Of a stretch of DNA of 64,000 nucleotides, positions 34,787-46,606 are shown piece after piece; within the stretch, counting starts at the first letter, position 1; each line of letters starts with the position of its first letter. The notes beneath the pieces are model-generated. The model ran no database searches and had not been told where the DNA came from. It saw only the letters and a list, made by a program, of their open reading frames with translations. A program made the position numbers and the translations under genes. Origin of the DNA: Rhipidocladum racemiflorum (Eukaryota; Streptophyta; Magnoliopsida; Poales; Poaceae); contig CM070579.1 in the NCBI GenBank assembly GCA_036346355.1, positions 4,960,001 to 5,024,000 of the forward strand, written 5' to 3'.

Positions 34787-35029
34787 GACCATCTCCAACC
34801 ATATTCCTTTCATTTCATTTCCTGTTCCTTTTCCTCATTCCCATTCCCTTTATTTCCTCTCATCTCTAAAGAGAATTGTATAGGGAAAGGAGAGAGAATC
34901 CCTTGCTAGAGGGAATGGGAGAGGGAATCCCTTCACGAAGGAAATGTTGAAGGGTCCGTTGAAGCGTTGAAGGGAATGGGAATCCCTTCGCGGAGAGAAA
35001 GAGAGAGGGGAAGGGACATGGAGATGGTC
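34787..35029. mobile_element. Tourist-like MITE
   Basis: A 243-bp element with termini GACCATCTCCAACC and the inverse GGAGATGGTC, flanked by TAA at 34784-34786 and 35030-35032. The interior is rich in GGGAATCCCTT palindromes. TAA duplication indicates the PIF/Harbinger Tourist group. Confidence 0.8.
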
Positions 35030-35032
35030 TAA

Positions 35033-37049
35033 TCCGGCTGTACGTAATCTTGCTTCTGGAGAGGGGAGGGGCCGGGCCGGGTGGGCAGCAGGGCCCGATC
35101 GAGTGATTCGGCGGTGGTGACGTCGGCCGCTTTGGCGCGTCCGGCCGTGTCCCCCGGGACCAGAATCCAGCAAAACATCATCGGTTTCCACTTCTCCGGT
35201 GCGCTAGGCCGCTAGCTCTCCCTTTCTCTCTTTCTTTTAGAAACCTGGCCGTCGTCGGCGAGATTTATTGCAGAAATAAACAAATCCAGGCACTGCACCT
35301 GTCACGGCCGCACGTCCCATTTCACGAGGGACACCGAGATTTATCGAGCTGTGCATGGAGTGATGCTAGCAAATTAGCCTATTATAGATCATACATACAT
35401 ATTATATCGATACTTCTGATTTCGTTTCAGCTTTTAAATTATATATTCTGGATTATGGGATAAGCTGCTTCTGATTATGGGATAATCGGGTCAAGCAAAC
35501 TACAACTTCTAGGTTTCGGACCGAGCCGGCGAGAATTAGCAAGAATCAGTGAGAATTAAGTTTTAGCTAGATTCTGATTCTATACAGAAATCGCCTTGAT
35601 TCTCGCAGGTTCGCCCGTAATCCTCCCGTTCGACAAATAATCAATTTTTTTCTAAAGCAAAAACTGTCCAGAAACTGAAACGAACATGGCCTACGGTAGC
35701 TAAGGTAGATTTAACTCTTTCTATTTGTTTTTTGAAAATAATTTTTTAAACAAAATATCTTTTATTGTTTTAAGAAAATCAGTACCTTTTATTTTTCAAA
35801 AGCTTTTTCTTAAAAGGATTTTATTTCTCTGTTAAAATTCTTGCATGTTTTAATACTTTCTTTCACCCACAACAACACGCGAATCAACGGAGCATATGGT
35901 ATAGTTGGTCACCCATGGATTACTAGGAAGGTGTCTCCTCTTCACACTTGGAAGAAAGAAGGGCTCGACTTACAGGACGACCAAAAAATCGGAAAATCCC
36001 CTCGTTACAAATTACTTTATGCCATTTTCTTCCAAGACAGCGTCCACAAATTTAAGAACTCATATGCCGTCAATATTCTTTTTATATAAATTTAAAAATA
36101 CGTCTTATAAATTTAGATAGAGAGAATAACTATATAATTTCTTTGAAGTCAATATTTTTCTAACCCTTCATATTTTTTTTATTTTTTTTCAAATCTAGCA
36201 CACATATCTATGCTAAAGTAATTAAAAAAATAGTCATCCCCGGAAGCCGACGCTGCGCCATCCATCCAACTTGGTTCGAGGCCGCACGATGTTTTGGCTG
36301 TTTAGGACGATACACGTATCCGCGCCAAAACATCGACATATCATCTCCTCCATTCTATTTTAATCGTACACGTCCGCAGCCTGCACGCCACGCGTCGACG
36401 CCTCCGGCTCCGAGCTTGCCTTCGAGCCGAAGCACTTTATTGTTTTTGCATTTCTTTTCTTCAAAGCTCCTTTCATGTCTTTCTGTCAGATATAACTCTT
36501 TACTGTTATAGTTATAAAAAATTAAATTTTGAGAATGATTTTTTCTATTATAACGTATTTATAAAATCTAATAATACTATAACATAGTTTTTAGAGCTAG
36601 CCATTCAGCAAAAAAAACTGCTCGGATGTTACGGTACCATGTGCAGCGTTTTTATAGGACCCTTCGGTGTGATACGGATCAGAGGCGCTACATGAGACTA
36701 CTTTTTATGATTTTACCGCTATGAAAACTAGTTTTATAAAAATAATTATCTAGAACAGGTTTCAATCAATGAGTTGTTGGTGTTCTCGTGCGTGACCGTG
36801 CCAGTGTAACGGACGCCTTGTCCGGACGCTCGCGCGTGCCCGTCTCCGTCTCGCTGTCGCGCGCCCACGCGTCGTTGCATGTGGCGAGGTGCTATTGGAC
36901 ATGTTTGACCGTGTGCAAGTGTCAGGTGACTATGTGTGGTCGGCTAACGTGTCGGTGTTGGTTTGTTTAAGAGCCCTGATTGCTTTCTAAAGGTATTCCT
37001 GCGGTTCTGATTGTCTATTTTTTTACTAGGGTAAATAAAGTGGTACTCT
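35033..37049. other. Intergenic sequence without recognised gene
   Basis: About 2 kb of mixed composition. Short open frames near 35841-36120 and 36788-36970 have no recognisable domain. No terminal-repeat pair or duplication could be defined. Confidence 0.5.
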
Positions 37050-37525
37050 CGTGGTTTAAAATCTCGGTGAGATTTTGGTCATTTCGAATGAGATTTAGGT
37101 CTTCGGTCAAAGCCGAGATTCTAAATCTCGATCAAATAAAAAAACCTAAAAAAAAAAAAATCAAAATGCTACAGTATCTTTCGAAATCTCGACGGGGTCT
37201 CGGTGATTTCGATCAAAATTTTAGACCTTTTGACCGAATTTTGATTTTTTGTTGGCGGATTAGATTGGAATTTAGGTCAAGACCACCCACCAAAAATTTC
37301 AAACATTTTTGAAAAGTTTTTGATCATTTTTTTGGTCATTTCAATTTGAACGAAACCATGGTCATTTCGGCCGAAATCTCGGATTTCCGAGTTGAAAAAT
37401 GAACGGATTTCAAATTTTATTTTTTGAATCTCGTTCGGATTTTATTTGAAATTCTGAGATCTCGCCAAAATTTTGGATTTCGGCCACCTCCGAGATAAAT
37501 ATTGAAAACAAAATTTGAAACCTTG
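37050..37525 (-). mobile_element. hAT-type MITE, family 1, copy D
   Basis: Fourth member of the family, reverse orientation like copy B. Starts CGTGGTTTAAAATCTCGG and ends AAAATTTGAAACCTTG. The interior is again GAGATTT/CGAAATC-rich. Its right end directly abuts the Stowaway element at 37526. The 8-bp duplication is not recognisable, so this copy is the most diverged. Confidence 0.7.
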
Positions 37526-37808
37526 CTCTCTCTGTTCATTTTTGTAAGGTTTATTTTTTAAATAGTCTTCTTCATAAATATAAGGCTTGTATATAAATTT
37601 AATATGACCTTTCCTTCTATACCCCTACTTATTATCTCTCAACCATATATATTTATTCATTACCACCCACACGAAGTATAATTTCCATCTTCCAAGACAA
37701 TTAAGTGAGGGTATCTAAGTCATTTTCTCTCGTACCTTTCTTAATTTCAACGCAACCTTATTTCTTGTACAAAGTCAAAATACACCTTATAAAAATGAAC
37801 GGAGGACG
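37526..37808. mobile_element. Stowaway-like MITE
   Basis: Left end CTCTCTCTGTTCATTTTTG and right end AAAAATGAACGGAGGACG, inverted over about 30 bp, with TA following the right end (37809-37810). The left TA is lost at the junction with the hAT MITE. Non-coding. Confidence 0.75.
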
Positions 37809-37999
37809 TATGTATTAGTTGCCTGTAACACTATGTCATGTAGAATTATATATGTGATGTAAAAAAAGGAGATGACATAAATGTATTATTTACTATTTAA
37901 TGCTTATATTACCTGTATCATTGAATAGACAATCTAATAATAGTATAAAAAAATCATTATAAACCACTGTATAGATAATTCCTAGACCTAAAGACTTCT

Positions 38000-38299
38000 T
38001 ATGCACTACTAATGTTAAAGGGAAGCTCATAATTAAACCATCTTATCTAAAAGTTAGAGAAGAATCACTGAATTTCTAGAGAGAATTCAAAGTGATATTT
38101 GTGTACCTATCTAGCCCCTATCGAGCCCTTCAGATATTTTATGGTACAGATATATGCTTCAACTAGATAGTCTTACGTATGTCTCTTATCTACTCGGAAT
38201 CATGTTTTTGCTAAATTAATTGCCCAAGTTATTAAATTAAGAACAACCTTTCCGGAAGAAAAGATCAAGTCTATTCAAATGGACAATACTAGTGAGTTC
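38000..38299 (+). pseudogene. Copia integrase relic, 5' part (split by solo LTR)
   Basis: Decayed Copia integrase in three frames. It shows a zinc-region tail (KGKLIIKPSYLKV, about 38018-38060), the first catalytic segment SDICVPI (about 38090), remnants of the core (SESCF, INCPS) and the second catalytic segment KSIQMDNTSEF (about 38267-38299). It ends exactly where the Sirevirus solo LTR begins and resumes after it. The residues resemble a non-Sire Copia integrase. No LTR of this older element is visible. Confidence 0.8.
38295..38299. other. Target-site duplication AGTTC, left
   Basis: AGTTC precedes the solo LTR and recurs at 39645-39649 directly after it. Confidence 0.88.
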
Positions 38300-39644
38300 T
38301 GAAAGTGCATCTAGGCCCCTAAAATAATTTTGGTGATTAATGATGACACAATTAAAGAGATCTAATGTTTTGACTAATTGATGCAGATATCGAAAACATA
38401 TCGCGTTCGAAATGAGATTGGACGCCCCTACAAGTATTTAAATTTGAAAAGACGGCATCAAGACAAGAAGTGTAGTTTTCCTTTTTATTTGAGTCTTAAG
38501 GATAGCCGTACTATCAGGGGGATACAACGGGAAATCGCTGTTAGGATGTTCATGTGCTCAAAGTCATATATTGCATTTAAACTAGCACCCAAACACTTGC
38601 ATTTTCCCGAAAACTGTTTTCTAACCGAGCTGCTCAACCCAGAGTGTCCGGACTTTTTGTCCGGAGTATCCGGATAAATGATCCGGAGTGTCCGGGTTGC
38701 CCCACTCGGCTAAAAATCGTGTTTTAGCCAATCCGGAGTATCCGGGTTAAATGTCCGAAGAGTCCGGACTTTTTCGAAAATGAGGGCAACAACTAGTTTT
38801 CCAAAAGACTATTTCAAGCCTCCTCCCTCTCCCAACGGCTAGATCATTCATTAAGCTCATTCATTGCAGCATTCTAGCCCTCTCTCACACATTCAAAGAA
38901 TTCAATAGCGCTTCAACTTCCTCCCCCATTGATTTGGTTGTTAATTAAATTCTTGGTGAGGAGAGGAAGTAGTTTAAAGTGCAAGGTGCATTCATTCCAA
39001 CTCTTGAGCACTAATTCATCCTCCAAGCGATCTCTCGTGGTGTTGTTACTCTTGGAGGTTGAAAGTCTCCTAGACGGCTAGGAGTTACCGGGAGCAACCA
39101 AGGATTGTGGTGTGCCCCGGTCGTTTGTGAAGGCACGTCTCGCCTCCGGAAGGAAAGAGACAAGAAGTAAAGCCGGTGAGTGCATTTGTGCAACACCGGG
39201 AGGAAAGCGGGTTGAAAAAGACCCCAGCTCAAGTGTGACCGAGCCACCTCAACGGAGACGTAGGACTAAACTTCGGTAAAAATCGTGCTCTTCACTCTTT
39301 CACTTTTCTTTAGCTAAGCTTGTGTTGCCTTGAGCTTGTGGAGCTCCGATCTACTTTTCTAGTTTGTTTGGCTCTAGATCCGTTCTTGCTTAAGGTACTC
39401 AGTTGAAGTTAGAACTTTTTCATTCAAATAATTTAGTGTTAAACTGAGTAGATCGAAAGTTAGCATTTGAGCTAGTATATCCGGAGTATCCGGTTAAATA
39501 GCCCGGATAATCCGGATCATCCGGAGTATCTGGATAAAGTATCCGGAGTCTCCGAGTTGACCTGCTCGGGTGCATTTTATTCCGCTGTGATTTTTTAATT
39601 CGCCTATTCACCCCCTCCTCTAGGCTACATCTCCGGTCCGTTCA
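38300..39644 (+). repeat. Sirevirus solo LTR (1345 bp)
   Basis: Starts TGAAAGTGCATCTAGGCCCC and ends GGTCCGTTCA, with perfect 5-bp duplication AGTTC and no internal domain: a solo LTR from intra-element recombination. Contains the conserved block GCCGTACTATCAGGGGG (38505-38521), a palindrome cluster (38648-38785, for example CCGGAGTATCCGG) and a second cluster (39478-39555). Same family as 52936-54311 and different from the 8500-20106 family. Confidence 0.92.
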
Positions 39645-39694
39645 AGTTCACCTTAAAGGCATTTAATTATTACTATATGGCATTGAGCATTAAA
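39645..39694 (+). pseudogene. Copia integrase relic, 3' part
   Basis: The frame resumes after the solo LTR with LKAFNYYYMALSIK, matching what follows the second catalytic aspartate in Copia integrases (KAF.DYCxxxGI). This proves the solo LTR split a pre-existing integrase sequence. It ends where a TGTAACATC LTR start follows. Confidence 0.8.
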
Positions 39695-40847
39695 TGTAAC
39701 ATCACAAATTTGCACCAAATTGAAATATCAAGTTGCCAAGTTATTTTATGAGTTATTATGAATTTTCAGAAAAAATTTTTGGCTTTCATGGAATTTTTGG
39801 CATTTAAAGAAAATGCTCTTTTTAATAACCTAGTTATTGTTTCTAACTTTTGAATTTTAAATTTAAATCATCACAAAGTCTAAAAATACTTTACTTAAAT
39901 CTCAAATGGTCTAGAGGACCCCTCCAAAAAATTTCATCAATTTTTAAAGTAAGTTGCTATTTTTAGAAAATCTAATACTACATATTTTATTAAAACTAAA
40001 ACACTAAAAAGATTATTGATGGAAATCTAGAATCAGAAATATTCTAAAAATTTTACTGAAACACTAGTACCACCTCAATTACACTCTAACTTTTTTTTAT
40101 AAAATTTGGAGTTATTTCAATAGCTCTAAGAATTTTAGAAATTCTTAGCTATATTTAAAAGCTTAAATAATTTGAATTGAAATCCAGAAAAGGAAAACGT
40201 CGTCCCGAAACCCGTATCTGCCGGCATGAAGGCATATTTCACCAAAAATAAGCTTTCCTTTCACGGCATCTCTCTCTCTCATGCGCTAGGCATGCGTGTT
40301 AGCCTCCCCTTTGGCTGGCTCGTGCCCAGGCCACACGTGCATAGTGCCGTGCGCGTCCTAACCACGCCAACCCATGAGCTAGTCCACCCGCATGCCAACA
40401 CCTACCCGCAACATCATCGTGCTTCACCGGCCATCGTCGCCAGCTTCCCCTATATCGTCCCGTGTCACCCACGCTACGACGATTGTCGGTTGTTGTGTCA
40501 CTACCCTGTTCTGTCTGATTGGCCTCTGCCCACCTTGCCTCACCGCCTAAGCAAGCTCATTGTCTCTTCGTGGCATATCTGTCTCTTTGCGTGCGAGGCA
40601 AAGCCGCCGAAAAGCCATCTTCCTCACTACGCCATTGTCTTCACTCCCTTGGCCGCAACATCATGCCCAAAGGCTAAAGCCAAGCCTTGACCATGTGCCT
40701 GTTTAAGGCACTCCATGAGCCGCCCCTAACCCCTATGTTGCTCCTTCTCTTCCCTGCCCCTATGACCAGCGCCATTTCCCTCTGAAGAAGCTCCATTGGC
40801 GCAGAGAGCTACCAGAGCAAGCAAGCTCAATTCTCCTGCCATAGTGA
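39695..40847 (+). repeat. Truncated Gypsy-like LTR
   Basis: Begins TGTAACATCACAAATTTGC, a start common among grass Gypsy LTRs, continues through AT-rich then GC-rich non-coding sequence, and is cut at 40847 by the Sirevirus LTR. The 154-residue open frame inside (40226-40690) has no domain. Confidence 0.5.
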
Positions 40848-41664
40848 GTGAAGTATTTAGGCCTCTAAAATTTGCATGATTTTGGTAATTAATTACAATT
40901 GATATTTGTGGACTAATATTTTGCTTTGAGTGTGCAAAAGGTGGTTAGTCACCACCAATAGAATAGGAAAAGCAATGACATGAGTCCCCATTCGAAGTCA
41001 AATTCAAGATCCAGGTATAAAAGTGAAGGATCTTTTTATAGCATTTTGCTGATCTTGATGTTTGGAGAGAGATCGGGTTGCTAGATTAGATGTCGTACTA
41101 TTAAGGAGGACTTGATTAGTAGATTGAAAATAAGTGCATCTAAATAGCTCAATTATTGTGACAACTCATACCTTTTCATTTGCATCAAGATCTTGCTAAA
41201 ATTCTTGCTTTCCTGTAAACACTACACTACCAACCCCTAGGGGCGGTACTGTCGATGGAGCGGCAGTGCCGCCCACTTGGTGGCGGTAGCTGTTTAACAT
41301 ACATCTTGAATTTTGTGTTCCTCGATGGCTGGCACTACTGCGTATTGAGAGTGGTACTGCCGGGTGAGTGACAGTACCGCTCCTAACTTGGCGGTACTTA
41401 TTTTATAAAGAGCGGCATTTTTGTCCTTTGGCCCGAGCGGCACTACCAGCCGTATGGAGCGATACTGCTCGGCAAGCGGCAATACAATCCTAATAATTTT
41501 AGTACTCTTTTTCTAGAAGACCCCACATCTGCCCATTTGAAAATGCGGCACTACCGGCCATTTTGGCCGGTAGTGCCGTTGGAGCTCTAGCCAGCACTAC
41601 CGGCCCTCAGAGGGCGTAGTGCCGAACTAGATTGAAATTTCTGAAAAAGACCTCCAACGAATAG
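40848..41664 (+). repeat. Old Sirevirus 5' LTR, segment 1
   Basis: Starts TGAAGTATTTAGGCCTCTAA, contains the conserved block GTCGTACTATTAAGGAGG (41092-41109) and a palindrome region with its own motif type (GGCACTACCGGCC/GGCCGGTAGTGCC). It is interrupted at 41665 by a solo LTR and resumes at 52637 (CCAACG...CTAGTTTTTTGG junction), then again at 54312. Part of a third Sirevirus family. Confidence 0.75.
41546..41578. repeat. Perfect 15-bp hairpin in the LTR
   Basis: CGGCACTACCGGCCA, a 3-base TTT spacer, then its exact reverse complement. It is the strongest hairpin among the palindromes of this LTR; weaker relatives flank it at about 41240-41280 and 41595-41625. Confidence 0.95.
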
Positions 41665-41762
41665 TGTCGACGATTGGGGAACCGGCCCCCGCCGAGCTTA
41701 CTTGTTGAATGAGGGATCAACCAAGGCCCCTTCACCCATGAAGGATTGGCGTCCGAAGGATG

Positions 41763-41767
41763 CTCGC
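41763..41767. other. Target-site duplication CTCGC of the chromovirus
   Basis: CTCGC here and at 52071-52075 bound the element exactly. Confidence 0.92.
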
Positions 41768-44499
41768 TGTGAGGAGAGCCGCCCAGATCGTCCTCGAGTT
41801 GTTGGATGATCGGTTGTTCCCGTCGGATTTGGATCCTAGCAACAAATCACCGGAGGTGATCCTGATGCTATTACCCAAGCCCAATGGAGACCACCTTACG
41901 AACGTCCAACGACTTGACAACAACCCCGGTATTCCCCCGGTATGCGATCCGAAACTCGCCCAGGATCCCCACATACCGGTTCCCAAGTCATATCACAACA
42001 GTTCCCACAAAGGGGCATCGGGCCCAAACTCACTACCAGAGACGCACGAAACGCGGAAGCAACAAAACACACACGGCACACGGAAGCCCAAAGACGACTC
42101 AAACAACAGAAGCGAAGAGCCGATGGCTCCAATACGAAATAAAAGTGCAACAGTTTACAAAAGTAAGCCAACTATCCTATGCAACGAAAGTAATACACCC
42201 TAAGTGTCATGCCTGAACACCTCCAAGACACGCTGTTAACGGCCTCTACTCGGCTCCCGCCGGTCACCGATAGGCGAGGGGCAGAACTCACACCCTCCGG
42301 ATCCTCACCGCAAAACCACAAAGCGTAAGCCCGAGTACGGAAGGTACTGCAAGTCTTACCCATGGTCCATATATGACCGACTCCAAAGGACATGCATTTG
42401 GATGTAGCAAAACCAGTGAAGGTAAAAGTGCGAAAGCTTAACATTTGTTACATTAATTACCTAACTACTCAATTCACAATTAAGCAGCTTGTAACTTGGC
42501 GCTTTGCTTCTAAAAATGAAGTTGCAATCATTAATTCACAACAATTAATCTCAACACCAATTTATGTGGGCTCAAGCTCGGCGCGAACCTCGGTTCAAGT
42601 TCTTACTACGTGATCGTATGCGATGAAAGAGCTTGCTCATATCCGAGAGCGGCAATTCGAATCGCTTTATTAACCTCGCAGGAAGCATTGATCGCACGAC
42701 ACTTACCACAAGGGCCTAGTGTCAACCCTCCCAATCATACCCAATCATTGAAGCGTCCTCCTCATGGTCCGAAAACCTAGCACCCTCGAGCTGCCCCAAG
42801 CCCGGCTTGGCGCTCGAGAGTTGGCCTAAGCCTCGCCTCAACCACGTCCAACCACGAGAAGTTACTGGTCCATCGATTCGTATGAGAGAAAGAGTGGCTT
42901 ACCGTACCATAATCGGGCATGCGACCAACCGGGTGTGCTCAATCAAAGGGCAACCATCGAATTGGTCCTTAATCGACTCAGACGGGAACTACCACATCGG
43001 GTCTCCTTACCCAATGTCCCAACCTTCCCGCCCGGTCTCCAATTTAACCTTTCCTTACATAACCGTACCCATTTCATTTCATCGTAAGTAATGTAATTGA
43101 TCTCAAGCGGTGGACCAACCACCACTTGGCCCAACCCCGACCTCTAAGCAATTCTAAGCAGTGACTCATTTAATACCATTACTAGTTCCAACGGAAGTGT
43201 TCACAATCCAAAGGACGAATGTGCAGCAAATAGGATCTAACCCTAACCCAATTCAATTCCTAATGCAGACTTATTTCACCAATTAATCAGTTTATTCACA
43301 AAAATACAATTAATACAGGTTCAAGATGCATAGGTGCTTGCCTTGCTCTTCTGCTGGTGGATCGACAAATGATTTGCCCCTCGGCAACTCCTCAACCACG
43401 GCCACGTCGATCGCCAAGGATCGTTTCTCTACGGATACAATGCATAATTAAAATGCATGCAATGCATATGAATGAAGTACAACTGAAAAACCCCAAGAAA
43501 TAACGCAACCGGACAACTCGACTCAAGCTGGGCGAGACCGGCCTAACTTGAGGCGGTCAGGGTATTTGTCCGGACTCTCGGACAATCCGGACTCTCCGGC
43601 CCATTCGGTCCGGATACTCGACAGGCGGACACTCGGACGGGTGTCCGGACACTCCGAATCTGGCGAGTTTTACCCAATAACTCGGCGGATCGAGGTGCCG
43701 CCAAGTCCAACGGCATCGCGGGGACCCGATCAATGACTTTCCTACACGTGGCTAAGCCGGAGAAGCTTATAGCTAACCCAACTCCACGAGGAACAACACT
43801 AGCCCATGAAACCACTAGCCAACTCCAAGCGACCCTTGGATCGGCATTACCACTACCCGATCTACCTCCCTAGAACCCACATTCACCAATCCAAGCCCCA
43901 ACCAACCCTAGAATCACTACACCCAAAACCCTAGAGCTCAAGATTCAACTCCGAAACTTCAAATCTAAACCTAAGCTCTAACTCCCACCATTGATGACCC
44001 TAGAACCCAAGAATCCTACGAATCAACCCCTAAGAAGAGGACCTACCTCCAAGTGGGACGGAGGATAGGCAACGCCGGTGGAGGATGGAGGATGCCGGCT
44101 TGAGGAGGAGTTCCTGGGATGGAGGAGTCGCGGGGAGGAGCCACGGAGGGTCACCGGAGTGGAGAGCTCACCGGAGACAAGGTTGGGGTGAGGGAGACGA
44201 CGGGACGGGTAGAGGACAAGTGGAGAAGAAAGAAGGGAGTGAACCCACGAAATGGGACTTTTATACAAGACCCCCCACACATACAGGACACTCAGGCCTC
44301 TAACCGGAGACTCGGGTTGGGGTCTTCGGTGGAATCAACCGGACACTCCGACATTGATCCGGACACTCGGGTTGGGGTGTTGATCGGCCCAATCCGGATA
44401 CTCGGACTTTTATCCGGACATTCGGGTTGGATCCGACACTCGGATGTTGATCCGGATACTCGGATGTCCCAGGAGTTCTTGAAGTTTGGGGCCTTGACA
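41768..44499 (-). repeat. Chromovirus 3' LTR (2732 bp)
   Basis: Plus-strand ends TGTGAGGAGAGCC and GGGCCTTGACA. Long tracts are identical to the other LTR, but many palindromic CTCCGG motifs are read as CTCGG here. Palindrome clusters lie at 43563-43665 and 44285-44480. Confidence 0.95.
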
Positions 44500-44514
44500 A
44501 ACCCTCCCCCTTAA
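44500..44514 (-). other. Chromovirus polypurine tract
   Basis: Read on the minus strand as CTTAAGGGGGAGGGTT (44500-44515) immediately upstream of the 3' LTR; priming site for plus-strand DNA. Confidence 0.85.
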
Positions 44515-44597
44515 GGGAATCTCGCCGAGATCTTAAACGAGCGTCTGATTAGGAAGATAACTACAAGGGACAAAGCCGAAGGATCAGCGAGTAATAC

Positions 44598-44804
44598 TCA
44601 CATGCTTTGGAAGAATTCGGGATACTCGTTCTCCAGACGATCCTCGGACTCCCAAGTGGCTTCATCTTCAGTGTGGTTGCTCCACTGAACCTTATAGAAC
44701 TTGAGAGTCTTCCTTCGAGTCTTGCGTTCGGCCTCGTCCACAACTCGAATAGGATGCTCTTGGTAAGATAAATCAGGTTCAGGCTGAACTTCGAGGTCAT
44801 CCAC
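44598..44804 (-). CDS. Chromodomain at the end of pol
   Basis: Open segment with the chromodomain signature FYKVQWSNHTEDEATWESED followed by RLENEYPEFF: the aromatic/KVxW strand and the EATWE helix start typical of plant chromovirus integrases, thought to direct integration to marked chromatin. It forms the C terminus of the integrase and is in a different frame from the integrase core, so it is part of a broken polyprotein rather than a separate gene. Confidence 0.85.
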   Translation of the reverse strand: MDDLEVQPEPDLSYQEHPIRVVDEAERKTRRKTLKFYKVQWSNHTEDEATWESEDRLENEYPEFFQSM

Positions 44805-45049
44805 CTCCAGAGATTCAAACGGAGTACGGAGACACTTCTTGGTGGGAGGCGTGAAACACGTCGTGAACCATTCCGAGCGAAGGAGGAAGCTCTAGCTGAT
44901 ATGCTACTTGGCCGCTTTCCAAGGATCTTGAACGGCCCTACGTAGCGAGGTGCGGCTTTCCTTTAACTCCGAATCGACGGGTGCCACGGAGAGGAGAAAC
45001 CTTCAGGTAGACGAAGTCGCGAGTCGAAGGAGAGGGTCTCCTATGACGA

Positions 45050-45960
45050 TCAAGATAGCTTTTCATCGAGCTCAAGCGCTACTCTCAGATTCTCTTGGAT
45101 AGTCCTCACCTTTTCTTCTGCCTCCATGACTAGTTCAGGCCCAAGGAATGAACGCTCACCACTCTCAGACCAGTTCAGAGGGGCCCGACAGCTACGACCA
45201 TAGAGTGCTTCGAAGGGAGACATCTTGATGCTGGTTTGGTAGCTGTTGTTGTACGCGAACTCAGCGTACGGGAGACACTCTTCCCACTTCTTCCCGTAGG
45301 ACAAGATACAAGCCCTCAACATATCTTCGAGGATCTGATTGACCCTCTCGGTCTGACCGTCAGTCTGAGGGTGGTATGCTGAACTGTAGAGCAGTTTCGT
45401 GCCCAAGGCCTCATGCAGGCTTCTCCAGAATTGAGAAGTGAACTGAGAACCTCTGTCTGAAACTATCCGCTTGGGCACCCCATGCAGACTTACGATCCGG
45501 GAGATATACAAGTCCGCATACTTCTTAACTCGATACTTGGTGCAAACGGCCAAGAAGTGCGCAGAACCGTCGATCGATCGATGATTACCCAAATCGAGTC
45601 ATGGCACGAGGAAGTGGTCGGCAGGCCGGTAATGAAATCCATGGCGACATCCTCCCACTTCCAAACTGGAATAGGGAGAGGTGAAGGGTACCGGTGGCTT
45701 GAGGTGTTCGGCCTTCACCCGCTGCACGCCGCATTCGACACATAGCGAGCGACTTCGCGCTTCATACGGGTCCACCAAAACTGCCGCCTCAGGTCTTGAT
45801 ACATCTTGTTGCTGCCCGGGTGAATGGCAAGCAAGGAGTTATGCGCCTCATCGAGAATCCTTCGCTTCAACTCCTGGTCATCAGGGACAACTATGCGTTC
45901 TCCGAACCACAAGGTTCCCTGATCATCTAGGCGAAACTCAAGAAATTGCCCCAAATTCAC
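45050..45960 (-). pseudogene. pol: Chromovirus integrase (frameshifted)
   Basis: The zinc-binding region is at about 45730-45900 (LLAIHPGSNKMYQDLRRQFWW). The core follows in shifted frames: first acid in AMDFITGLP near 45638, second in VSDRGSQF (about 45455) and E in DGQTERVNQ (about 45348), with 35-residue spacing between the last two. The frame 45050-45592 is open over AHFLAVCTKY to the GPY-like region. It catalyses strand transfer of the cDNA. The first catalytic acid and the other two lie in different frames. Confidence 0.9.
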
Positions 45961-46119
45961 TTTATCCCGGATTTGGGAAACTTCTTCATCCTTCGTCTGT
46001 GCCTCTCGAATCTGATCGAGCAATGTAGATCCCAACTCGAGATTAGCTATGAATCCCTGCTCGCCCATCTCTAAGCCGAGTCTCTGGAATTCGGCACAGA
46101 GGGAAACACTCGGGGACTG

Positions 46120-46560
46120 GAGAGTAAGGCAGTTGCATTGAGCTTGGCGACTCAACGCGTCAGCTACCACATTCGCCTTCCCCGGGTGGTAATGCACCTC
46201 CAGACTGTAATCTTTGATCAGCTCAAGCCATCTCCGCTGCCTCATATTCAGATCTGCCTGAGTGAAGATGTACTTGAGACTTTTATGATCAGTATAAATA
46301 TTGCACTTGTTCCCCAAGAGATAGTGGCGCCAGATCTTCAAGGCATGCACCACTGCTGCAAGCTCCAAATCGTGGGTGGGGTAGTGCTCCTCATGATGCT
46401 TCAACTGCCGAGATGCGTAGGCAACGACTCGGCCTTCTTGCATAAGTACACAGCCAAGTCCAATGCCTGACGCATCGCAATACACATCAAAAGGCCTGTG
46501 TATATCCGGCTGAGTGAGGACAGGAGCCGTAGTCAGACGTTGCTTGATGTGCGAAAGGCG
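46120..46560 (-). CDS. pol: Chromovirus RNase H domain (within broken pol)
   Basis: Contiguous with the integrase zinc-region in the frame 45715-46740. It shows FDVYCDASGIGLGCVLMQ, the acidic residue in THDLELAAVV and YTDHKSLKYIF, which together hold the catalytic D-E-D set, then KANVVADALSR at the domain end. It degrades the RNA strand of the RNA/DNA hybrid during reverse transcription. Confidence 0.9.
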
Positions 46561-46606
46561 CTCCCACGATCCGTGACCATCGAATTCAACCCCTTCTTGA
46601 GCAGCT

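Noticed and set aside
40226..40690. 154-residue open frame
   Set aside because: Within a truncated LTR starting TGTAACATC; no domain, no similarity I recognise.
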